57,319 bases of DNA from Nonomuraea terrae (GTDB lineage: Bacteria > Actinomycetota > Actinomycetes > Streptosporangiales > Streptosporangiaceae): positions 1 through 57,319 of the forward strand of contig NZ_SMKQ01000031.1 in assembly GCF_004348995.1 (NCBI RefSeq), given 5' to 3'. Positions 16,554 to 24,980 of the stretch are shown here, piece after piece (within the stretch, counting starts at the first letter, position 1; every line of letters begins with the position of its first letter). Position numbers and translations under genes: made by a program. The notes beneath the pieces are model-generated. The model did no database searches. It saw only the letters and a list, made by a program, of their open reading frames with translations, and was not told the DNA's origin.

Positions 16554-18545
16554 TTGACCGAGCTCAGCAGTCGTGAGGCGGAACTGGTTTCCGCCCACGA
16601 GCAGGAACGACCGGCACGGCGGCTCGGCGGGCCCCTGCGGCTCGGCGTGTGGGTCGCGGGCGGGCTGCTTTCCGCGTATTCGCTGGTGGTGGTGTTCCAG
16701 CCGGTGGAGGCGCTGCAACACCGCATGACCTTCCTGGCGGTGGCGCTGCCGCTGGTCTTCCTGTCCTACCGCTCGGGGGTGTCGTCTCTGGCGCGGCGGC
16801 TGCTGCGGCGCCCGCCCCGCGAGCAGCCGCCCGCGCCCGTCGCCCAAGGGGCGGCGGAGGCGCCGCGGGAGTGGCCGAGCGTCGGCGACTGGCTGCTGGC
16901 CGCGGCCTCGCTGGCCGTGCTGCTCTACCCGCTGATGAACATCGACGCCTTCCGCGACCGCGGCTCGGGCGCGGCGCTGACGGAGCTCGACATCGTGGCG
17001 GGGCTGGTGCTGACGGTGCTGCTGCTGGAGGCGGTACGGCGCACGGTCGGCTGGGCACTGACCATTATCTGCGTCATTTTCCTGATTTATGCCTATTACG
17101 GCGCATATTTGCCGATTAACTGGCCGATCGGGCACCGTGGCTTCGACCTCAGCCAAATCGTCTCGCAACTCTATACGGGCACCGAGGGCTTCTTCGGCGT
17201 CCCCATGCAAGTAGCCGCCAGCTACATCATCCTTTTCACGATTTACGGCGCTGTACTGGACTTTTCCGGCGCGAGCCGGTTCTTCATCGACCTGAGCTTC
17301 GCCGCCTTCCGCAGGTCCCGCGCCGCTCCCGGCCGCACGGTGACGATGGCCGGCTTCCTGCTCGGCACCGTCTCGGGCTCCGGTGTGGCCACCACGGTCA
17401 GCCTGGGCAGCGTCGCCTGGCCGGTGCTGCGCCGGGCCGGCTATCCCAGGGAGCCCGCGGGCGGCATCCTGGCCGCCGGCGGCATCGGCGCGATCCTGTC
17501 GCCGCCCACGCTGGGCGCGGCGGCGTTCATCATCGCCGAGTACCTGCGGGTCAGCTACCTCGAGGTGCTGTTGTACGCGACGATCCCGACGCTGCTGTAC
17601 TACCTCGGCATCTTCCTGGCCATCGAGGTCGACTCGCGCCGCTTCGGCACCCAGGCCGTGCCGGTGGACGCGCCCAAGGCCGGTCGGCTGCTGCTGCGCT
17701 TCGGCTACCACTTCAGCTCGCTCATCCTCATCGTCGTGCTGATGGCGCTGGACCGCTCGGCGTTCCAGGCGGTGGCGATCGCCACGGCGGTGGCCTTCCT
17801 GCTGTCGTTCCTCGACCCGGCGCACCGGATGGGCCCCAAGCGGGTGGGGCAGGCGCTGGCCAAGGGCACGCTGGAGGTGCTGCCGGTGACCGCCGTGTGC
17901 GCGGCGGCGGGCATCATCGTCGGCGTCATCACGCAGACCGGCCTCGGGCTCAACCTGGCCGACATCATCGTCAGCCTGGCCGCGGGCAACCTGCTGCTCA
18001 CCACGGTGCTGGCGGCCGTCGCGGTGCTGCTGCTGGGCCTGGCGGTACCGGTCACGGCGAGCTTCATCATCGCCGCCGTGATCATCGGCCCGGCGCTGTT
18101 CCAGCTCGGCGTCTCGCAGGCCGAGGCGTACATGTTCGTCTTCTACTACGCGGTGCTGTCGGAGGTGAGCCCGCCCACGGCGCTGTCGGCCGTCGCGGCG
18201 GCCGCGATCACCGGCGGCAACACGTACCGGACGATGATGATGACCTGGCGCTACACGCTGCCGGCGTTCCTGGTGCCGTTCGCCTTCGTGCTGACGCCGA
18301 ACGGGCAGGCGCTGCTCTTCCAGGGGCCGATCGGCACCGTGCTGCTGATGACCGCGGTCTCGGCGGTCGCCGTCGCCGCGCTCGCCATGGCGACCGGCGG
18401 GCTGAGCGGCGTGCCGGAACGCCTGCTCGCCGCGGTGGCCGCGGTGCTGCTGCTGTTCCTCGAGCCCGTCCCCATCGTCGCCGGCCTGGCCGTCCTGGCC
18501 GTGGCCGCCGCCGTGCACCTCGTCAGAAGAAGGAGAACAGCGTGA
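16554..18545 (+). CDS. TRAP transporter fused permease (4TM-12TM)
   Basis: About 663 residues with at least 15 hydrophobic spans. It is the fused small and large membrane subunit that partners TAXI-type binding proteins. Conserved blocks of the large domain include GFLLGTVSGSGVATTVSLGSVAWP and ILAAGGIGAILSPPTLGAAAFIIAEYL. The start is TTG 16554 with GGGGAGGAG at good spacing. Overlaps the TAXI gene start (GTGA). Imports an unidentified organic acid using an ion gradient. Confidence 0.9.
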   Translation: MTELSSREAELVSAHEQERPARRLGGPLRLGVWVAGGLLSAYSLVVVFQPVEALQHRMTFLAVALPLVFLSYRSGVSSLARRLLRRPPREQPPAPVAQGAAEAPREWPSVGDWLLAAASLAVLLYPLMNIDAFRDRGSGAALTELDIVAGLVLTVLLLEAVRRTVGWALTIICVIFLIYAYYGAYLPINWPIGHRGFDLSQIVSQLYTGTEGFFGVPMQVAASYIILFTIYGAVLDFSGASRFFIDLSFAAFRRSRAAPGRTVTMAGFLLGTVSGSGVATTVSLGSVAWPVLRRAGYPREPAGGILAAGGIGAILSPPTLGAAAFIIAEYLRVSYLEVLLYATIPTLLYYLGIFLAIEVDSRRFGTQAVPVDAPKAGRLLLRFGYHFSSLILIVVLMALDRSAFQAVAIATAVAFLLSFLDPAHRMGPKRVGQALAKGTLEVLPVTAVCAAAGIIVGVITQTGLGLNLADIIVSLAAGNLLLTTVLAAVAVLLLGLAVPVTASFIIAAVIIGPALFQLGVSQAEAYMFVFYYAVLSEVSPPTALSAVAAAAITGGNTYRTMMMTWRYTLPAFLVPFAFVLTPNGQALLFQGPIGTVLLMTAVSAVAVAALAMATGGLSGVPERLLAAVAAVLLLFLEPVPIVAGLAVLAVAAAVHLVRRRRTA

Positions 18546-19492
18546 AGCGGATTCTCGCGATAGTCGCCATCGCCGTCCTGGCCGCGGCGGGCTGCGGAGG
18601 CGGAGCCGCGGGCGGCGGCTCGGGCAACCGGCTGTCGATCGCCACGGGCGGCACGACGGGCGTCTACTACGTCTACGGCGGCGGCCTGGCCAAGCAGCTC
18701 TCGTCGAACATCGCCAACACCCAGGCCACCGCGTCGGTCACGTCGGCCTCCGTGGAGAACATCAAGCTGCTCGCCTCCGGCCGGGCCGACATCGCGTTCT
18801 CGCAGTCCGACACGGCCGCCGACGCGGTCAACGGCAAGGACACCTTCACCGCCCCGCAGCCGATCAAGGCCATCGCCCGCATCTACGACAACTACGCGCA
18901 CGTCGTGGTCTCCCCCGGCGTGGAGGCGAACACGGTCGCCGACCTGAAGGGCAAGCGCGTCTCGCTCGGCCCGGCGAACTCCGGCACCCAGGTCGTGGCC
19001 CGGCGCATGCTGGAGGCGGCCGGGGTCAATCCCGACACCGACATCTCCAAGCAGCAGCTGTCGATCAACGAGTCGGTGCAGGCCGCCAAGGACGGCACCA
19101 TCGACGCGTTCTTCTGGGTCGGCGGCGTGCCCACGGCCGGCATCACCGACCTGGCCACGAGCAAGCCCGACATGAAGATGCTCGACACCTCCGACGTGCT
19201 GCAGACGATGCAGGCCACCTACGGCGAGCAGTACGTCTCGCTCGACGTGGACATGTCCGTCTACAAGCTGTCCGACTCGATCAAGACGGTCGGCATCGCG
19301 AACGTGCTGCTGGTGCCCGACTCGATGGACGAGCAGCTCGCGTACGACATCACCAAGACGCTGTTCGCGAAGAAGGCCGAGCTGACGGCCGTGCATCCGG
19401 AGGCGGAGAAGCTCGACCCGGCGCTCGGGCAGCAGGTGGCGCCGGTCCAGCTGCACCCGGGCGCGGCGCGCTACTACCAGGAACAGGGCTGA
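18542..19492 (+). CDS. TAXI family TRAP transporter solute-binding lipoprotein
   Basis: A lipoprotein signal peptide with lipobox LAAAGC (Cys18) precedes the TAXI-type binding domain: SIATGGTTGVYYVYGGGLAKQL, LASGRADIAFSQSDTA, KGKRVSLGPANSGTQVVARRML and IDAFFWVGGVPTAGI. 316 residues, GTG start with AAGAAGGAGAA upstream. Presents solute to the fused permease encoded upstream. Confidence 0.92.
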   Translation: MKRILAIVAIAVLAAAGCGGGAAGGGSGNRLSIATGGTTGVYYVYGGGLAKQLSSNIANTQATASVTSASVENIKLLASGRADIAFSQSDTAADAVNGKDTFTAPQPIKAIARIYDNYAHVVVSPGVEANTVADLKGKRVSLGPANSGTQVVARRMLEAAGVNPDTDISKQQLSINESVQAAKDGTIDAFFWVGGVPTAGITDLATSKPDMKMLDTSDVLQTMQATYGEQYVSLDVDMSVYKLSDSIKTVGIANVLLVPDSMDEQLAYDITKTLFAKKAELTAVHPEAEKLDPALGQQVAPVQLHPGAARYYQEQG

Positions 19493-19518
19493 TCCGACTG
19501 CTGCCGGCGCTGGCGGCG

Positions 19519-20034
19519 GTGGTGGCGCTCTGCTCCGCCGGCGGCGCCGGGCGCCTGACCGTGAACGGCCTGCCGGTGTCCGGCCGGGCGTTCGCGATCG
19601 GGTACGTGCATTCGATCTACCAGGCGCCCTCCGCGGAGGTGTTCACCGTGGAGGGCCGCCGGTTCACCATGCGGGCGGTCGTGTCGGGCAGCGGGGGCGT
19701 GCTCGACTACTACGCGCTGGACGGCGAGCGTTCCCGCACCCCGGACGGCGCGTGGGTGCTGCGGCTGGCCGAGCCGGCGACGTACGAGGAGCTGTCGTTG
19801 CTCACCACGTCGATCGGCCGCAGGACGCTGATCTCCGGTGGCCGCTGCCTGCCCCTCAGCCGGAGCGGTGAAGTGCGCCTGGCCCTGGAGCTCACCCTGG
19901 ACGTGCGGGGCGAGCCCTGCCCACGGCTCTACAGCCAGTCCTTCTTCTTGAAGACGGCGTACAGCGCCACCGAGGCCACCGCCACCAGCATCGCGGACAT
20001 GAAGAAGCCCCACGGCTGGCCGGAGCCCGGATAG
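19519..20034 (+). CDS. DUF1850 domain-containing protein
   Basis: The block IGYVHSIYQAPSAEVF plus RRFTMRAVVSGSGGVLDYY fits DUF1850, a small extracytoplasmic family encoded in TAXI-TRAP operons. GTG 19519 is given, but it lacks an RBS. A CTG at 19489 overlapping the TAXI stop has AGGA at ideal spacing and would add IRLLPALAA, completing a signal peptide. The last ~35 codons overlap the convergent CorA gene. Function unknown, presumably auxiliary to transport. Confidence 0.7.
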   Translation: MVALCSAGGAGRLTVNGLPVSGRAFAIGYVHSIYQAPSAEVFTVEGRRFTMRAVVSGSGGVLDYYALDGERSRTPDGAWVLRLAEPATYEELSLLTTSIGRRTLISGGRCLPLSRSGEVRLALELTLDVRGEPCPRLYSQSFFLKTAYSATEATATSIADMKKPHGWPEPG

Positions 20035-20900
20035 GGCACGTTCTGACCGTAGAAGCCGGTGATCATGGTGGGCACGGCGATGATGGCGGCCCAGCCGGTG
20101 ACACGCTTCATGATCTCGTTGAGCCGGAAGCCCTGCTGGGACAGGCGGGTCTCGCGGACGTTCGCGAGCATCTCGCGGATGGACTCGACCGCCTCGTTGA
20201 CGCGCACCACGTGGTCGCGGACGTCCTCGTAGTACGGGGTCATCACCCGGTCGCCGACGATCTCCTGGTCGCGGCGGAGCAGGGTGCCGAGCACCTCGCG
20301 CATCGGCATGGTGACCTTGCGCAGGCGGGCGGTGTTCTTGCGCAGCGTGTACATCTCGCGCTGCAGCGTCCTGCCGTCGCGCACCTCCTCCTCGAACAGC
20401 GACTCCTCCAGCGCCTCGGCCTGCCCGTCGAGGTCCTGCACCACCGCCATGTGGCGGTCGACCACGTAGTCGAGCAGGCCGTGCAGCAGGAACGTCACGC
20501 CGTGCCCGGCCAGCCGGGAGGTGGCGTCCCAGCGCCGCATGACCGCGCCGATGTCGAAGTGCTCGTTCTCCCGCACGGTGACCAGGGCGTTGCGGGTGAC
20601 GAAGACGTTGACCTCGACCGGGATGACGCGGTCGCCCTCGCAGTGCACGCCGTAGACGGTGACGAACAGGTGGTTGTCGTAGACGTCGACCTTGGGCCGC
20701 TGGTGGTCGTTGAGCACGTCCTCGACGGCCAGCTCGTGCAGGCCGAGCTCCTCGCTGATCACGCCGAGGTCGGCGGCCGACGGCGAGCACAGGTCGAACC
20801 AGACCGTGCTGGCGGGGTCGGCCAGGTGGTCGGAGACCTCCTCGACGGGGAAATCTTTCTTTTCGAGGACGCCGTTGCGGTAAAGACGCGTGTGCAGCAC
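19929..20900 (-). CDS. corA: CorA family divalent-cation transporter
   Basis: 323 residues: a cytoplasmic N-terminal domain rich in helices (residues 1-255), then two C-terminal membrane spans (~258-280 and ~295-315) linked by a loop and ending KKKDWL. The canonical GMN selectivity motif is replaced by YGQNVPYPG. CorA pentamers import Mg2+ or Co2+, and some homologues export Zn2+. GTG start overlapping the DUF72 stop, so it is co-transcribed with that gene. Confidence 0.88.
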   Translation of the reverse strand: MLHTRLYRNGVLEKKDFPVEEVSDHLADPASTVWFDLCSPSAADLGVISEELGLHELAVEDVLNDHQRPKVDVYDNHLFVTVYGVHCEGDRVIPVEVNVFVTRNALVTVRENEHFDIGAVMRRWDATSRLAGHGVTFLLHGLLDYVVDRHMAVVQDLDGQAEALEESLFEEEVRDGRTLQREMYTLRKNTARLRKVTMPMREVLGTLLRRDQEIVGDRVMTPYYEDVRDHVVRVNEAVESIREMLANVRETRLSQQGFRLNEIMKRVTGWAAIIAVPTMITGFYGQNVPYPGSGQPWGFFMSAMLVAVASVALYAVFKKKDWL

Positions 20901-21607
20901 TAGCAGAGTGTGGCAAATCGCCGGGCGTTACGCACGGCCGCGCCTCCCGGATCGTTGTTGAAGTACACGTACGCGTCCTCCCAGCCCGCCTCCCGCACGC
21001 GCCTGACCCATGACCGCAGCGCGGTCTCGCCGTACTCGAAGCCCGCCCGGCCCTCGTGCAGGCGCACGTAACCCCAGCAAGCCGTGCGCCAGGGCGGGTT
21101 CTGCGGACGGCCCAGCCGGTCGGCCCAGCACAGCGCGGCGCCGCGGGCGAGCAGGATGTCGCGCACCTCGTCGGTCCACCACGACGCGTGGCGCGGCTCG
21201 ACGGCCACCCGCACGTCGCCGGGGAAACAGGCCAGGCACCGGTCGAGCCGCTCGGGCGCGGCCTTCAGCGTCGGCGGCAGCTGCAGCAGGATCGGGCCGA
21301 GCTTCTCCTTCAGCTCCGAGGCCGCTCCCATGAGGCGCCGTACGGGCTCCTCCGGGTCCTCCAGCCGCTTGATGTGGGTCAGGAACCTGCTGGCCTTGAC
21401 CGCCATCACGAACCCGGGCGGCGTGCGGTCGCGCCAGGCCGCGAACGACTCGGCGCTCGGCAGCCGGTAGAAGGCGTTGTTGCTCTCCACGGTGGGGAAC
21501 TCGGCCGCGTACGTCTCCAACCAGAGCCGCTGCGGGACGCCCGGCGGGTACAGCACCCCGCGCCAGTCCTTGTACTGCCACCCCGAGGTGCCGACCAGCC
21601 ACGTCAT
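20900..21607 (-). CDS. DUF72 domain-containing protein
   Basis: TIM-barrel DUF72 (YecE-like): VGTSGWQYKDWRGVLYPPG at the N-terminus, FPTVESNNAFYRLPS, GFVMAVKASRFLTHIKRL and YVYFNNDPGGAAVRNA at the C-terminus. Reaction unknown. ATG 21607 is chosen because the sequence before it is not conserved in style. 235 residues. A second, diverged DUF72 gene lies at 24981. Confidence 0.9.
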   Translation of the reverse strand: MTWLVGTSGWQYKDWRGVLYPPGVPQRLWLETYAAEFPTVESNNAFYRLPSAESFAAWRDRTPPGFVMAVKASRFLTHIKRLEDPEEPVRRLMGAASELKEKLGPILLQLPPTLKAAPERLDRCLACFPGDVRVAVEPRHASWWTDEVRDILLARGAALCWADRLGRPQNPPWRTACWGYVRLHEGRAGFEYGETALRSWVRRVREAGWEDAYVYFNNDPGGAAVRNARRFATLC

Positions 21608-21678
21608 GCCATTGCCCCTGCCCCGTGCGCCGGGGTGCAGTACTGTCCTGTCCGTCACCGAGGAGGACGTTTCACGCG

Positions 21679-23187
21679 ATGGGCGCCAATCACGCGCACG
21701 GCACCGCCGTGCCCATGTCGCGGCGCACGATGGTGGCCGGTCTGGCCGTCCTCGTGCCGCTGGCGGTCATCACGCTGGCCGCGCTGCTGTGGCTGTGGCC
21801 CGAGGGCAAGGCCAGGGAGGCCGCACCGCAGTCCGGCGTCGAGCGGCTCACCGGCACGGTCACCGCCGTCACCCTGAAGAGCTGCCCCGTGGTCCCCGAC
21901 GGGTCGCCCCGGCCTGACCCGGCCACCTGCGGCACCGCGACCGTGACCGTCACCGAGGGCGCCGACGCGAGCCAGGACGTCCAGCTGCGGCTGCCGAGCG
22001 GGCCGGGCGCGCAGCACTTCGCCGCGGGCGACGACGTGATCCTGCTGCGCGACGCCGACGGGGCGTACCAGATCTCCGATCACGACCGGGCGGTGCCGCT
22101 GTGGATGTTCGGGGCGGCGTTCGCGCTGGCGGTGATCGCGTTCGGCCGGTGGCGGGGGGTCACGGCGCTGGTGGGGCTGGCGGTGACGTTCGTGCTGCTG
22201 CTGACGTTCGTCATCCCGGGCATCCTGGAGGGGCGGCCGCCCATGCTGGTCGCCATCGTCGGGGCGGCGGCGATCATGCTGGCCGTGCTCTACCTCACGC
22301 ACGGCTTCTCCCCGACCACCTCGGTGGCCGTGCTCGGCACGCTGTCCAGCCTGACGCTGACGGGGTTGCTGTCGTACGGCGCGCTGGGGTTCGCCCGGCT
22401 CAACGGCGTCACCGACGACAGCGCGCTGGCGCTGGACATGAGCCTGCCGATCGACACCCAGGGCCTGCTGCTGGCCAGCATCATCATCGGCGCGCTCGGG
22501 GTGCTCGACGACGTCACGGTCACGCAGGCGGTGACGGTGGCCGAGCTGGCGCACGCCAACCCGTCGTACGGTTTCGCCCGCCTCTACCGGGCCGCCGCGC
22601 GCATCGGGCGGGCGCACATCGCCTCGGTGATCAACACGATCATCCTGGCGTACGCGGGGGCGTCGCTGCCGCTGCTGCTGCTGTTCAGCATCGGGGAGCA
22701 GCCGCTCGGCGAGGTGATGGCGACGCCGGTGATCGCGCAGGAGATCGTCCGCAGCGTGGTCGGCACGCTGGGGCTGATCGCCGCGGTGCCCATCACCACG
22801 GCCCTGGCCGCCCTGACCGCCACCCGCCGCCCCGAACCGCCCGCCGGGCAGGGCGACGGCCCGCCCCGGAGGCCGAGCGACGCCCTTCCGGCCAGGCGCT
22901 CCCGGCGGCGCGACGACGTGCCACGCGACGACGACTTCTTCGCCCCGCTCCCCGACGACGAGGACTTCTTCTCCCCCGAGCGCCACGACGGCGTCGCCCC
23001 GCGCAGGGCCGCCCCGAGGGATTCCAGGGACGCCGGCCCGCGGCCCGCCCACGACGGCGCCGCCCGGGCATGGCCCGGCCACGACGGCGCGGCGCCGGTC
23101 GAGACCGAGAGCCTTTTCACGCCGCAGCAGCACCCCGACGCGGGGGCGGAGCGGCCCGCCCGGCACCGCCGGCGCTCTGGCGGCTGA
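21679..23187 (+). CDS. YibE/F family membrane protein
   Basis: 502 residues. One N-terminal span (~18-40), an extracytoplasmic beta-rich segment (~50-135), then about seven membrane helices with the YibE/F core GVLDDVTVTQAVTVAELAHANP, GRAHIASVINTIILAYAGASLPLLLLF and VIAQEIVRSVVGTLGLIAAVPITTAL. The cytoplasmic C-terminal tail (~390-502) is disordered and charged. Function not established. AGGAGG lies 12 bases before the ATG. Its stop is 4 bp from the CTAG into which the IS5-family element inserted. Confidence 0.88.
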   Translation: MGANHAHGTAVPMSRRTMVAGLAVLVPLAVITLAALLWLWPEGKAREAAPQSGVERLTGTVTAVTLKSCPVVPDGSPRPDPATCGTATVTVTEGADASQDVQLRLPSGPGAQHFAAGDDVILLRDADGAYQISDHDRAVPLWMFGAAFALAVIAFGRWRGVTALVGLAVTFVLLLTFVIPGILEGRPPMLVAIVGAAAIMLAVLYLTHGFSPTTSVAVLGTLSSLTLTGLLSYGALGFARLNGVTDDSALALDMSLPIDTQGLLLASIIIGALGVLDDVTVTQAVTVAELAHANPSYGFARLYRAAARIGRAHIASVINTIILAYAGASLPLLLLFSIGEQPLGEVMATPVIAQEIVRSVVGTLGLIAAVPITTALAALTATRRPEPPAGQGDGPPRRPSDALPARRSRRRDDVPRDDDFFAPLPDDEDFFSPERHDGVAPRRAAPRDSRDAGPRPAHDGAARAWPGHDGAAPVETESLFTPQQHPDAGAERPARHRRRSGG

Positions 23188-23195
23188 GCGTCTAG

Positions 23196-23212
23196 GGCCT
23201 GTATCGAAGTCG
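23196..23212 (+). repeat. Left terminal inverted repeat of the IS5-family element
   Basis: 17 bp, matching the right repeat at 24007-24023 at 16 positions, directly after the CTAG duplication. Confidence 0.85.
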
Positions 23213-23903
23213 ATCCCTTGCTGGGGATGGTCGCTTTGATGCCCCGCCTGCGCAGGTAGGCGCGATCTGCCTTGGAGGTGTAAGCCTTATCAGCGAGTAC
23301 CCGATCCGGACGGGTACGGGGACGCCCGCCACGCAGACGCGGTACGCGGATGCCGTCGACGACCGTGGTGAACTGCGGGCCATCCCCACGCTGACCGGCG
23401 GTGAGCACGATCGACAGCGGCTTTTGCCCCTGCTCACACGCCAGATGCAGCTTGGTGCCCCATCCTCCCCGAGACCCGTCCCAGCCCACGATCAGCCGGC
23501 TCCACCCGACTCCCACCGGGCGGCTCGGCCTGAAGATCCCCCTTTTCCGCGCCCCTGCGGCGTGCTGATGGGCGCCGGCGATGGTGGAGTCCACGCTGAC
23601 ATCCCAAGTGATGCGCCCGGCCGCGTCCGCCAAGGCTTGCAACGCCGTCAAGATCTGCTGCCAGGTGCCATTTCGCGGTAATCGCCGGAACAACGCATAC
23701 ACCGCCGACCAGGATCCGTAGCAGGCGGGCACATCGCGCCAGGGTGCACCGACCCGTACCCGCCGGCGGATCCCATCGATCAACTGCCGCCTGCTGGACA
23801 ACGACGGCCGTCCTGATCGCTTCGCCACCGGCAGCAACGGCTTCAGCACCGCCCACTGCGCATCCGTCAGGTCGAACCGCCTCGTCACCGCTGAGGTGGC
23901 CAC
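23196..23903 (-). pseudogene. IS5-family transposase, C-terminally truncated
   Basis: Begins near VTRRFDLTDAQWAVLKPLLPV and retains two DDE acids (Asp in WDVSVDST, Asp in VLADKAYTS). The reading frame meets the left inverted repeat right after IKATIPSKG, so the C-terminal ~60-70 residues with the catalytic Glu (ERCFNRLK-like block) are missing. Between HQHAAGARK and SRGGWGTKLHLA about 26 residues are in the wrong frame: the family-like peptide KGDLQAEPPGG reads in another frame, implying two compensating single-base indels. Catalytically dead by inference. Confidence 0.8.
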
Positions 23904-24006
23904 GAGGTCTCCGGCACTCGGTGTGTCTTGGTCGACCGACCATCTACCGGCGGCCTCTCTCATCGTCGATCTGCGAGCCCGAAGCGCAGGCCGGCTCACA
24001 CCACAG

Positions 24007-24023
24007 CGACTTCGATACAGGCT
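24007..24023 (-). repeat. Right terminal inverted repeat of the IS5-family element
   Basis: 17 bp, followed immediately by the second CTAG copy, which supplies the NAD kinase stop codon. Confidence 0.85.
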
Positions 24024-24881
24024 CTAGCAGGGTTCGACGCTGCCGTCGACGCGGAGCTTGCGGCGGGCGCGTTCGTAGAAGGTGGTGCCGAGGCGGACGA
24101 CCTTGGCCGCCGCCGGCCAGGCGGACACCGTGATGGAGTCGCCAGGCGACAGGTGGCCGACCACGGCCCCGTCGACCTCCACCGCCAGCCGCCCGCTGGT
24201 CGGCAGCACCTGGAGGGCGACCTCCTCGTCGGCGGGCAGCACCAGCGCCCGGTTGAACGCCGAGTGCGCGGCGGCGGCCACCACGAGCACCGCCTCCACG
24301 CGGGGCGAGACGAGCGGCCCGCCGGCGGAGAAGCTGTAGGCGGTGGACCCGGTTGAGGTCGCCACGATCACGGCGTCGGAGGCGTACCGGACGAACGGGC
24401 TCCCTGCCGGGGTGACCATCACCCCGGCCAGCCCCTCCCCCGGGGTGCGCACGAGCGCGATGTCGTTGAACGCCGTCACCTCGGCCCCCGCCACCTCGGC
24501 GCGGATCGCCATGCGCGGCTCGATGGTGTACGCGTGCGCGTCGATGGCCGACAGCGTCTGCTCCAGCTCGTCCACGTCGATCTCGGCGAGGAAGCCGAGC
24601 CGCCCCAGGTTGACCCCGAGGATCGGTGTCGGCCGCCCGGCCAGCAGCCGCATCGTGCGCAGCATCGTGCCGTCGCCGCCGAGCCCGACCAGCAGGTCGG
24701 CCCGATCCACGAGCGTCGCGGCGTCGACCGCCACCGCCGAGCAGTCGATGCGGTCCACCTCCTCGTGCAGCCCGAGAACGGTGACGCCTTTCTCCGCGGC
24801 CCAGCGGAGGATGATCTCGATCGCCTTCTTGGAGTCGCGGCGAGGATGCAGCACCAGCCCGACCGTCCCGACCATGCCCAT
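24024..24881 (-). CDS. nadK: NAD kinase
   Basis: Phosphorylates NAD to NADP. The GGDGT motif (residues 68-72), AFNDIALVR and the NAD-kinase signature ATSTGSTAYSFSAGGP are all present. 285 residues, a normal length. The stop codon TAG is formed by the CTAG target duplication of the adjacent IS5-family element, which inserted without changing the protein. Starts at ATG 24881 or 24875. Confidence 0.93.
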   Translation of the reverse strand: MGMVGTVGLVLHPRRDSKKAIEIILRWAAEKGVTVLGLHEEVDRIDCSAVAVDAATLVDRADLLVGLGGDGTMLRTMRLLAGRPTPILGVNLGRLGFLAEIDVDELEQTLSAIDAHAYTIEPRMAIRAEVAGAEVTAFNDIALVRTPGEGLAGVMVTPAGSPFVRYASDAVIVATSTGSTAYSFSAGGPLVSPRVEAVLVVAAAAHSAFNRALVLPADEEVALQVLPTSGRLAVEVDGAVVGHLSPGDSITVSAWPAAAKVVRLGTTFYERARRKLRVDGSVEPC

Positions 24882-24980
24882 GTGGTCAGCCTACGTGGCC
24901 CGGACCGGCGGCGGTCGCGCCGCCCTCCGCCGAGATGCCGAGATGCCGAGGGAGCGCCGGCTTCGGTAGCGTCTTGCGCC

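Larger units (their letters stand above)
23196..24023. mobile_element. IS5-family element, defective, inserted at a CTAG target
   Basis: Bounded by 17-bp terminal inverted repeats (GGCCTGTATCGAAGTCG left, AGCCTGTATCGAAGTCG read inward from the right; one mismatch) and by a direct repeat CTAG at 23192-23195 and 24024-24027, which fits the YTAR target of IS5 elements. 828 bp. The transposase is on the minus strand and lacks its C-terminal third, so the element can move only if a transposase acts in trans. Confidence 0.85.

Noticed and set aside
16515..18518. 667-residue minus-strand frame opposite the TRAP permease
   Set aside because: Gln/Arg/His-rich antisense translation; the + strand encodes a clear fused TRAP permease.
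23424..24133. Plus-strand frames through the IS5-family element
   Set aside because: They read antisense to the transposase and have no transposase or passenger-gene features.
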